Part shown: positions 6,766-13,141 of the stretch, piece by piece
Layout of the letters: every line of letters starts with the position of its first letter
How positions within the stretch are numbered: the stretch's first letter is position 1
Source of the DNA: Succinatimonas sp. CAG:777
Lineage (GTDB): Bacteria > Pseudomonadota > Gammaproteobacteria > Enterobacterales > Succinivibrionaceae
NCBI GenBank assembly: GCA_000431835.1
Contig: HF987952.1
Coordinates: 1-13,141, forward strand
Length of the DNA stretch: 13,141 nt
Reading direction: 5' to 3'
The notes under the pieces: model-generated
Seen by the model: the letters and a program-made list of their open reading frames with translations, nothing else
Told to the model about the DNA's origin: nothing
The model's database searches: none
Made by a program: the position numbers and the translations under genes

Positions 6766-7179
6766 ATGTCAGATTACTTAATTTGGTTAATTGTAGCTCT
6801 AGTAATTCTAGGCTGTGAAATGATGTTAGGTACAATCTATCTTTTAGCATTTGGTGCTGGAGCTCTTGCAGCATGTATTAGTGCACTGTTTGGATTGTCC
6901 CTTACCTCACAATTTACAATTGCTGCAATGGTAATTGTTTTAGGTGTAGTTATTGCGCTTTACTTTAGGAAAAACTTAAAAAAACTTACTCCTAACACAC
7001 AGTGCGACAACCTTGATAAAGGACAAATTGTAAATGTTACCTGCGTTAATGAAGATGGCAGTGCCAAAGTAAATTATCGAGGTACTACTTGGACTGCTTA
7101 TGCTGATAACGGATCTCTTGAATGCGGAGTCTATAAAATCGACCATGTTGAAGGAACAAGACTTATCCTCAAAAAGTAA
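6766..7179 (+). CDS. Short NfeD-like membrane protein (YbbJ type)
   Basis: A 137-residue member of the short NfeD family that lacks the ClpP-like protease domain of long NfeD. Hydrophobic segments at about 4-22, 23-44 and 48-67 form the membrane part. Residues 85-137 form the C-terminal OB-fold domain, with the typical run KGQIVNV, NEDGSAKVNYRGTTWTAYAD and VEGTRLILKK. The OB domain should face the cytoplasm. NfeD proteins are encoded next to SPFH (stomatin/slipin) partners and are thought to support their membrane assembly; here the slipin gene follows by 68 nt. The ATG is preceded by GGAG-TAAGGT. The length is slightly shorter than E. coli YbbJ (about 150). Confidence 0.88.
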   Translation: MSDYLIWLIVALVILGCEMMLGTIYLLAFGAGALAACISALFGLSLTSQFTIAAMVIVLGVVIALYFRKNLKKLTPNTQCDNLDKGQIVNVTCVNEDGSAKVNYRGTTWTAYADNGSLECGVYKIDHVEGTRLILKK

Positions 7180-7247
7180 TTTAACCTTAAGTTAAATTAT
7201 CAAATAACAACAGATTCAAAAATTAACTTTTACGGAGACTTTAAATC

Positions 7248-8198
7248 ATGTTTGATATGTACGATGACTCTTTGTCAGGCGGACTTGTAGTTGCAATTGT
7301 TCTAATTGTAATTGCACTTATTTTTGCTTTTAAATCTATCAATGTTATTCCTCAGCAGACAGCTTGGGTTATTGAGAGATTAGGTAAGTTCCATAAGGTA
7401 CTAAATCCAGGTCTTAACTTCATCATTCCTTTTATTGATAAAGTTGCATATAAACACTCTTTAAAGGAAATTCCTCTAGATACACCAAGCCAGGTATGTA
7501 TTACCCGAGATAACACTCAGTTATCAGTTGACGGCATTTTATATTTCCAGGTTACCGATCCAAAGCTAGCTAGTTACGGAACTTCAAATTACATTATCGC
7601 TGTAACTCAGTTAGCTCAGACCACCTTACGTTCTGTTATTGGTAAGATGGTTTTAGATGAAACTTTTGAAGAAAGAGATCTTATCAATAATCAGGTTGTA
7701 TCAGCTATTGATGAGGCCGCTTTAAACTGGGGTGTTAAAGTTCTGCGTTATGAAATTAAAGATTTAACCCCTCCTGCTGTAATCTTGCAGGCAATGCAAA
7801 GACAGATCACCGCAGAACGTGAAAAGAGAGCTGTTATTTCTGAGTCTGAAGGTAAAAAACAGGAGCAGATTAACCTAGCAACTGGTGCTAGAGAAGCTGC
7901 TATTGCTAAATCTGAAGGTGAAAAGCAATCAGAAATCAACGTAGCTGAAGGTAAAGCTCAGGCTACAATTGCTATTGCAAATGCTACCGCTCAGGCTATT
8001 TCTTTAATTGCTAAAGCATCTGAAGAACAAGGTGGTAACACTGCTATTAACTTAAAGGTAGCTGAGCAGTATATTGATGCATTCTCAAATCTTGCTAAAA
8101 CAAACAATACTCTGATTGTTCCTAGCAACCTCTCTGATGTATCAGGCATGGTAGGTTCTGTCATGAAGATTGTTCAGAGCACCAAAACTGCAAAATAA
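7248..8198 (+). CDS. qmcA: SPFH/Band 7 membrane protein, slipin (QmcA-like)
   Basis: A 316-residue stomatin/slipin-type protein. An N-terminal TM segment lies at about 12-28. The Band 7/SPFH domain follows (about 30-190), with VIPQQTAWVIERLGKF, LNPGLNFIIPFIDKV and the conserved TTLRSVIGKMVLDETFEERD. A coiled-coil region (about 185-260) contains the repeated A/S-E-G-x-K-Q motifs typical of the family. The C-terminal segment ends in GMVGSVMKIVQ. These proteins form large ring or cage oligomers in membrane microdomains and often partner with NfeD or FtsH. The start is ATG with GGAG 10 nt upstream. A strong terminator follows. The symbol qmcA reflects similarity to the E. coli protein (305 residues); orthology is likely but not proven. 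Confidence 0.9.
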   Translation: MFDMYDDSLSGGLVVAIVLIVIALIFAFKSINVIPQQTAWVIERLGKFHKVLNPGLNFIIPFIDKVAYKHSLKEIPLDTPSQVCITRDNTQLSVDGILYFQVTDPKLASYGTSNYIIAVTQLAQTTLRSVIGKMVLDETFEERDLINNQVVSAIDEAALNWGVKVLRYEIKDLTPPAVILQAMQRQITAEREKRAVISESEGKKQEQINLATGAREAAIAKSEGEKQSEINVAEGKAQATIAIANATAQAISLIAKASEEQGGNTAINLKVAEQYIDAFSNLAKTNNTLIVPSNLSDVSGMVGSVMKIVQSTKTAK

Positions 8199-8213
8199 TT
8201 TATTTAGCTACCT

Positions 8214-8252
8214 AAAAAAGACAAGATTATCTAAAATGATCTTGTCTTTTTT
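8214..8252. terminator. Intrinsic terminator after the slipin gene
   Basis: A long stem, AAAAAAGACAAGAT (8214-8227), pairs with ATCTTGTCTTTTTT (8239-8252) around an 11-nt loop. The T-run on plus ends the 6281-8198 unit. It separates that unit from sppA, which must therefore have its own promoter in 8253-8323; no convincing one is visible there. Confidence 0.9.
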
Positions 8253-8323
8253 GTATGACAAACTGCATATTAATGAGCATTAGTAGCTTTTGAATATTAG
8301 TCTGTCAATTCTTGGAAAAAATT

Positions 8324-10336
8324 ATGAGTGAAGAAAACAATAATCAATCCTTTCCAGCTGATAACAGAGAAAAATCACCTGTTATCATTATTGAAGGAAA
8401 GACATCAGGCAGATCTCATAAGATCTGCAAAAGTATAGGAAAAGCACTGCTTACTATTGGCTCTATTATTACTTTTGCTAGAAACTTGGTTTTCAACTTA
8501 ATCTTTTTACTGCTTATTTTTGCTATATTCTCAGGAATTTATTTTGCCAATAATGCAAAGGATATAGTCGAGAATACAGCTGTTAACGCTGACGGTTCTG
8601 TAAAAACAGTATCTCCAATTCTCTATTTTGATCTGTCAGGTACTATTCATGAAATGCCTCAACCTGACAATGAGTACACCAAATTTACAAAGCAATTTTC
8701 TGATGTCTTAAATACACCAGAATACAATGATGTAGTATCAATTGAAGAAGCTTTAAATACAGCAAGTGACGACAAGAGAATTAAGTCTGTCTACTTTAAC
8801 TTTTCTAAAACTGACAGAATGCCAATGCCTGTAGCTTCAAGAGTAAAAAAAGCAATCTTAGATTACAAAAAGAAAAATCCTGGAGTAATGGTAAATGCTT
8901 ACTCAGACGCATATAACGCCTCATCATATTTAATTGCTACTGCCTGCGACAAGATCATCTTAGATCCACTTGGAGGTTTCACATTTAGAGGCTTTTCAGC
9001 ATCTTCTCTTTACTTTAAAGATCTCTTAAACAGATTTAATCTCTCCCCTTTAGTCTTTAGAGCTGGGGATTTTAAGAGTGCTGTAGAACCATTTACCTCT
9101 AACAGAATGTCAGAGCCGGTAAAAGAAGAATACCGCAAGGCCTTCAACATTTTATGGCTTACCTACTTAAAATCTCTAAATTCAAGACCTAATACAGGTA
9201 GTGCTATTGGAAATCTCTATGCTGTACCTGATAACTACATTAAGACTTTAGTAAATTACCAAGGCAGTGAAGCTGAACTTTTAAATAAACTCAATCTTGT
9301 AGATGAGCTGATGTCTCAAGAGGACTTTAATGCTTCTTTAATCAAACTTTATGGTCAGGGTAAGAGCATCTTTGAGCCCAAACTTACTGGCTATCAGGAT
9401 TATTTAACTTTAGCTTCATTATCTAATCACAAATCATCAAAGAAATCAGATAAGAAGTTAAGTTCTGTTGCAGTTATCTACGGCATAGGAGATATTGTAG
9501 ATAAGACAGAGAGTCCTACTACCTTTAGCCCTGATAATATCAAAGAAGTTTTAGATGATATTAGAAAAGATAAGTCAGTAAATAATGTGCTTCTCTGCAT
9601 AAACTCTGGTGGTGGTTCAGTTACAGCCTCTGAGAAAATTAGAAACATGCTGGTTAACTTTAAAAAGGAAACTGGTAAAACTCTAACCGTATCGATGAAC
9701 GGTCTAGCAGCATCTGGTGCTTATTGGATCTCAACTGCAGCAGACTATGTATATGCAAGTCCTGAAACAATTACGGGTTCTATTGGAGTGTTTTCTTTAG
9801 GTATCAGCGCAGATAAACTCTTAAATGAGTACGGTGTTTATGAAGACGGTGTTGAAACCTCGGAACTTGCTAGAACCTCTATTGCAAGAGAAATGCCTCA
9901 GTCTCAAAAAATTGAAATTCAGTTATCTGTTGAATCCATTTACAAGAAATTCATTACTTTAGCTAGAAATGCTCATCCCGAGCTTAAAAAAGTAGATTAC
10001 AGAGAGTTTGCCGAAGGCAGGATCTTTACTGTATATGATGCTAAAAACCTTCATTTGATCAATGATATTGATACATTTGATAATTTAATTGCTAATGCTA
10101 AAAAGCAAATTGAAAAAGATAAAAATACCATTTGTAAAGTAAAACACTTTGTTCCTGATGGATTTGACAGCCAATTTATCTTAAAGAGACTGTTATCAAC
10201 ACATATTCAAGGGCTTGTGTCTGACAATACTCTTAAAATGCTTTTATCTTGGTTTGATACAGCATCTGTAAAAGGTAGCAACACTCAAGCACCAAAGATC
10301 ATGGCTACAAGTGCTTTTACTTCAATTGATTTGTAA
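8324..10336 (+). CDS. sppA: Signal peptide peptidase SppA, 67K type (protease IV)
   Basis: A 670-residue membrane protease of family S49 that degrades cleaved signal peptides in the inner membrane. One TM segment lies at about 53-75. Two tandem S49 domains follow (roughly 100-330 and 380-600), the arrangement of the long E. coli form (618 residues). The Ser-Lys dyad can be read: Lys251 in AGDFKSAVEPF in the first domain and Ser464 in NGLAASGAYW in the second. The ATG at 8324 is preferred: its GGA lies 7 nt upstream, while the in-frame TTG at 8312 lacks a site. The cytoplasmic N-terminus is about 30 residues longer than in E. coli. The usual NSPGGSVTAS motif reads NSGGGSVTAS here, with Pro to Gly at residue 429. 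It lies downstream of the NfeD-slipin unit but behind a terminator. Confidence 0.95.
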   Translation: MSEENNNQSFPADNREKSPVIIIEGKTSGRSHKICKSIGKALLTIGSIITFARNLVFNLIFLLLIFAIFSGIYFANNAKDIVENTAVNADGSVKTVSPILYFDLSGTIHEMPQPDNEYTKFTKQFSDVLNTPEYNDVVSIEEALNTASDDKRIKSVYFNFSKTDRMPMPVASRVKKAILDYKKKNPGVMVNAYSDAYNASSYLIATACDKIILDPLGGFTFRGFSASSLYFKDLLNRFNLSPLVFRAGDFKSAVEPFTSNRMSEPVKEEYRKAFNILWLTYLKSLNSRPNTGSAIGNLYAVPDNYIKTLVNYQGSEAELLNKLNLVDELMSQEDFNASLIKLYGQGKSIFEPKLTGYQDYLTLASLSNHKSSKKSDKKLSSVAVIYGIGDIVDKTESPTTFSPDNIKEVLDDIRKDKSVNNVLLCINSGGGSVTASEKIRNMLVNFKKETGKTLTVSMNGLAASGAYWISTAADYVYASPETITGSIGVFSLGISADKLLNEYGVYEDGVETSELARTSIAREMPQSQKIEIQLSVESIYKKFITLARNAHPELKKVDYREFAEGRIFTVYDAKNLHLINDIDTFDNLIANAKKQIEKDKNTICKVKHFVPDGFDSQFILKRLLSTHIQGLVSDNTLKMLLSWFDTASVKGSNTQAPKIMATSAFTSIDL

Positions 10337-10368
10337 ATCTGTACAATCATCAAAATTTTCAAATAGCT

Positions 10369-10400
10369 AAAAAATAAGGTCCATAAGGACCTTATTTTTT
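10369..10400. terminator. Bidirectional terminator between sppA and glgX
   Basis: A perfect 14-bp stem, AAAAAATAAGGTCC (10369-10382) with GGACCTTATTTTTT (10387-10400), closes a 4-nt loop ATAA. A-run and T-run on the two sides let it stop transcription both from sppA (plus) and from glgX (minus), whose stop codons lie 32 and 21 nt away. Confidence 0.93.
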
Positions 10401-10421
10401 ACAACGACCTTCTGTATTATT

Positions 10422-12599
10422 TTATTTCATCTTGTCGATTTTCATGTTTCGATTTTGATGTCTTGTCAAAGCTTCAAAAGAAGTACTGTTTTTTAGTTTT
10501 GAATGACTTGTAAGACTTAACATGAATACTTTCACACAAGGCTTATTTACATAGATCTTTTTAACACCATACATCTCTTTTTCGTTTGGAGCGCCTGTAG
10601 GATCTGTAGTATCTAATACTTCTACCCATTCAGCACCTTCAAGAGGCATAGGAATCTCGATAATATGCTCATTGTATTTTTGATTAAAGATAAAACACCA
10701 AGTTTCTCTTCTCTCTTTACCTTCAGAGCCTAAAGTTAAGGTAATGGCATCTGTATTAGGATCTTTCCAGGTTGTTGAATCCATGGTAGTACCATCAGTT
10801 TTAAACCAATGAGCCTCGTACTTTTCATCTTGCAGATGGAAAGTATCTTCAACTAAGGTTAACTCTCTTAGCATCTTAGACTTATGGCGCAAAGATGATA
10901 CCCTTTCAATGAAGTTAATAAAATCCTGGTTTTCTTTGGTGTAATCCCAATGATTCCAACACATAGCATTGTCCTGGCAATAACCGTTGTTATTGCCTTG
11001 CTGAGTTTTGGAGAACTCATCGCCAGACAGTATATGAGGCACACCTTGAGATAAAAGAACGGTTGCCATTAAGTTACGCTTTAGCAACCAGCGCTTAGCT
11101 AGAACTTCGCTGTTTGTAGTAGGACCTTCTACACCTTGGTTAGATGAATAGTTCTCATCTGAACCGTCTCGGTTGTTCTCAAAGTTTGCTTCATTGTACT
11201 TGTGAGAATAACTTACAAGATCTTCTAGAGTGAAACCATCATGATAAGTTATGTAGTTCAATGAAGCGTTAATTGAACGATCTTCTGAGGAGAAGACATC
11301 TCTTGAGCCCATAATTCTGGTTGCAAAATCGCCGATTAGACCAGGATCTCCTCTCCAGAAACGTCTTACTGTATCTCTGAACTTATCATTCTGCTCAGAC
11401 CAGCCAGTGGGAAATTGACCTAATCTATAACCGTTAGGTCCAACATCCCAAGGCTCTGCAATCATGATTGACTGAGCTAATCTATCAATGCAGAAACATG
11501 ACTTTAAGAAAGCACTGTCTCTATCATATTCGTGGAAGATCCCTTTGTGGCTTTCTCTACATACAGTAACACCCAAATCAAATCTAAAGCCATCAACCTG
11601 CATCCACTTTGTCCAATGGATTAAAGAATCTAAGATTAAGTTCAAAGTAGGTCTTGCTTGAGCATTTACTGTATTGCCACAACCAGTTACATCATAGAAT
11701 GATGAGAAATCTTTATTGCCATTCTCATCTTCTTTAAAAGTATAGTAGTTAGGAGCATCTAAACCTTTTAGACTTAAAATAGGACCTCCCTTACCACCTT
11801 CTGCTGTATGGTTGTATACCACATCTAAGATCACTGCAATACCGTTGCGGTGCAGTTCTCTCACCATAGTTCTAAACTCATCGACACACTTTAAAGGCTC
11901 AACAGCATATCTAGGATCTGGTGCCATAAAGCTTACGGGGTTATATCCCCAGTAATTAACCAAACCATGTTTGATTAGATGAGGTTCACTCATGAAAGCT
12001 GCTATAGGATTTAGCTGAATAGCGGTAACACCTAATTTCTTTAAATGAGCAATTACACTCTCATGGCAAATACCTAGGTACTTGCCACGTAATTTTTGTG
12101 GAACCTTTTCGTTTAGTTGAGTTAGACCTTTTACATTTGCCTCATAAACAACGAGGTTATCACGACCAAACTGAGGTTTAGTCACACCTTGCCAATCAAA
12201 ACTTCTATCAATAACAACTGCCTTTGGTATAAAGTTGGTATTGTCATTTAAGTAGCGCTGTTGATTATAGGTGTAAGGTTTATTTAGAGCTTTTGCATAA
12301 GGATCAACTAAAAGTTGACCTTTCTTGAAAAAGAGACCGCTGTCGGGATCGTATTCACCTTCTGCTTCAATTGCATAAAGATCACCTACCCCTACGTTTG
12401 GAATAAATCCATACCAAATATTTCCAAATTTGTCGGTAAGTCTTACTTTATAGCGTTCTTTTTCATCATGATCATATATGTGTACGATTACAGATTTAGC
12501 CTTAGGAGACCAAATAGAAAAATAGCATCCACCCTGAGCTATTGAAGCACCTAAAGGAACTAGTCTGAAATCAATATTAGATGGTAACTTTCTTAGCAT
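10422..12599 (-). CDS. glgX: Glycogen debranching enzyme (isoamylase-type, GH13)
   Basis: A 725-residue GH13 enzyme that cuts alpha-1,6 branches of limit dextrin during glycogen breakdown, in the cytoplasm. An N-terminal beta-sandwich CBM48-like domain (about 14-110) precedes the TIM barrel. Conserved regions are intact: DVVYNH (259-264), GFRFDLG with nucleophile Asp341, AEPWDVG with acid Glu382, and YHDGFTLEDLVSY with Asp454. The GlgX signatures VKGLT, NYWGYNP, NEANFENNRDG and GNNNGYCQDN are present. It is longer than E. coli GlgX (657), partly through a C-terminal tail of about 25 residues rich in Lys and polar residues. ATG at 12599 has AAGG upstream. It lies 152 nt downstream of glgB on the same strand, with a terminator between them. 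No signal peptide is seen, which argues against an extracellular pullulanase. Confidence 0.93.
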   Translation of the reverse strand: MLRKLPSNIDFRLVPLGASIAQGGCYFSIWSPKAKSVIVHIYDHDEKERYKVRLTDKFGNIWYGFIPNVGVGDLYAIEAEGEYDPDSGLFFKKGQLLVDPYAKALNKPYTYNQQRYLNDNTNFIPKAVVIDRSFDWQGVTKPQFGRDNLVVYEANVKGLTQLNEKVPQKLRGKYLGICHESVIAHLKKLGVTAIQLNPIAAFMSEPHLIKHGLVNYWGYNPVSFMAPDPRYAVEPLKCVDEFRTMVRELHRNGIAVILDVVYNHTAEGGKGGPILSLKGLDAPNYYTFKEDENGNKDFSSFYDVTGCGNTVNAQARPTLNLILDSLIHWTKWMQVDGFRFDLGVTVCRESHKGIFHEYDRDSAFLKSCFCIDRLAQSIMIAEPWDVGPNGYRLGQFPTGWSEQNDKFRDTVRRFWRGDPGLIGDFATRIMGSRDVFSSEDRSINASLNYITYHDGFTLEDLVSYSHKYNEANFENNRDGSDENYSSNQGVEGPTTNSEVLAKRWLLKRNLMATVLLSQGVPHILSGDEFSKTQQGNNNGYCQDNAMCWNHWDYTKENQDFINFIERVSSLRHKSKMLRELTLVEDTFHLQDEKYEAHWFKTDGTTMDSTTWKDPNTDAITLTLGSEGKERRETWCFIFNQKYNEHIIEIPMPLEGAEWVEVLDTTDPTGAPNEKEMYGVKKIYVNKPCVKVFMLSLTSHSKLKNSTSFEALTRHQNRNMKIDKMK

Positions 12600-12641
12600 A
12601 TAATTGACCTTAATTATTATTTTCGCTGGGTGTCTTTAATT

Positions 12642-12679
12642 TTTATATTTTATTGTACAGAAATGCAAATTTTGTTTAA
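12642..12679 (-). promoter_or_regulatory. Candidate glgX promoter region
   Basis: Two overlapping hexamer pairs can be read on the minus strand, each with a 16-nt spacer: TTTGCA (12669-12664) with TATAAA (12647-12642), and TTAAAC (12679-12674) with TACAAT (12657-12652). Either would give glgX its own leader of about 35-45 nt after the glgB terminator. AT-rich sequence makes chance matches easy. Confidence 0.3.
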
Positions 12680-12703
12680 TAATTCGAAAAGATGTGACGA
12701 AAA

Positions 12704-12734
12704 CAAAAAAAGGCCTTCTAAAAATAGGAGGCCT
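12704..12734 (-). terminator. Intrinsic terminator of glgB
   Basis: AGGCCT (12711-12716) pairs with AGGCCT (12729-12734). After one mismatch, three more pairs close a 4-nt loop. On the minus strand it is followed by TTTTTTTGTTTT (A-rich on plus at 12700-12710). It ends glgB about 18 nt after its stop. Confidence 0.85.
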
Positions 12735-12751
12735 CTCAAGAAATTTAAACT

Positions 12752-13141
12752 TTAATCTGAAATCTTCTTAACAAAAATTGTTGCAAGAGGAGGCAGATCA
12801 AGAACAATTGAATGGTAGTTGTTCTGATAAGAAATATTCGATGCAACAATTTCATCAGAGCCAGTACCGTAACCACTACCCCAATACTTCTTATCATCAG
12901 TATTTAAGATAACCTTGTAAGTACCAGGTGTTGGTACGCCTAAACGGTAAGCGACATAAGGCACTGGAGTGAAGTTAGATACAGCCATAATGCAATCGCC
13001 ATCATCACCAGATCTTAACATTGCAAAGATACTGTGTTCAGCATCATTCACGTCTAACCATCTAAATGCATCAGGATCGTAGTCTCTCTTCCATAAAGCA
13101 GGCTCTTTCTTATACATTTCGTTAAGATCTTGAACCAACTT
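12752..13141 (-). CDS. glgB: 1,4-alpha-glucan branching enzyme, C-terminal part (cut by window edge)
   Basis: Only the last 129 codons are inside the window; the reading frame continues past the right edge and the start is not visible. The fragment matches the C-terminal all-beta domain of GH13 branching enzymes, which make alpha-1,6 branches in glycogen. Readable signatures are DLNEMYKKEPALW, DPDAFRWLDVND, SNFTPVPYVAYRLGVP, GTYKVILNTD and the end LPPLATIFVKK, which aligns with the end of E. coli GlgB (728 residues). The catalytic residues lie outside the window. glgX follows on the same strand, so the two genes form a glycogen cluster, although a terminator separates them. Confidence 0.93.
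   Translation of the reverse strand, partial: KLVQDLNEMYKKEPALWKRDYDPDAFRWLDVNDAEHSIFAMLRSGDDGDCIMAVSNFTPVPYVAYRLGVPTPGTYKVILNTDDKKYWGSGYGTGSDEIVASNISYQNNYHSIVLDLPPLATIFVKKISD

Noticed and set aside
7178..7198. AATTTAAC/GTTAAATT hairpin between the NfeD-like and slipin genes
   Set aside because: The stem is entirely weak A-T pairs apart from one G-C and has no T-run after it, so it is not a terminator and is expected by chance in AT-rich DNA.
7837..7968. Repeated E-G-x-K-Q units in the slipin coiled coil as a possible novel repeat
   Set aside because: This pattern is normal for the C-terminal coiled coil of QmcA/stomatin-like proteins.
8312..8323. TTG start adding four residues to SppA
   Set aside because: The TTG overlaps the GGA that serves as RBS for the ATG at 8324.

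Overview
The window is AT-rich bacterial DNA carrying housekeeping genes. I infer a gut or rumen gammaproteobacterium, possibly of the Succinivibrionaceae/Aeromonadales type. The GuaB, GuaA, GlgX, GlgB and SppA translations read like divergent relatives of the E. coli proteins: GuaB has exactly the E. coli length of 488 residues. The base composition, the BspA-type repeat protein and the cinnamoyl-esterase-like hydrolase fit an anaerobic gut commensal. The family assignment rests on recall, not on a search.

Layout from left to right. A short leader (1-173) carries a possible promoter for a nitroreductase (174-695, +). This gene converges, with only 2 bp between the stop codons, on a two-gene minus-strand unit: a membrane-anchored DUF285/BspA-like repeat protein (1551-2771) followed by an alpha/beta hydrolase (698-1513). 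Next comes the purine operon guaB-guaA (6022-2923, minus). It has a hairpin between the two genes and a clear intrinsic terminator after guaA. A 258-bp divergent intergenic region separates guaB from a plus-strand unit: an unrecognised two-TM protein (6281-6751), a short NfeD-like protein (6766-7179) and a QmcA/slipin SPFH protein (7248-8198), closed by a strong terminator. sppA, a protease IV type signal peptide peptidase (8324-10336, +), follows. It converges on glgX (10422-12599, minus) across a shared bidirectional terminator. Upstream of glgX lies the 3' end of glgB (minus), cut by the right edge, with its own terminator.

Three functional themes appear: GMP synthesis (guaB, guaA), membrane organisation and membrane proteolysis (unknown protein, NfeD, slipin, SppA), and glycogen remodelling (glgB branching, glgX debranching). 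The two least ordinary items are the DUF285 protein and the unrecognised gene. The DUF285 protein combines a cytoplasmic helical domain, one TM segment and extracytoplasmic repeats with a Cys-bracketed insertion. The unrecognised gene leads the NfeD-slipin unit. I see no CRISPR array, transposon, prophage, tRNA or rRNA, and I do not find convincing evidence of a wholly new defence or mobile system here.
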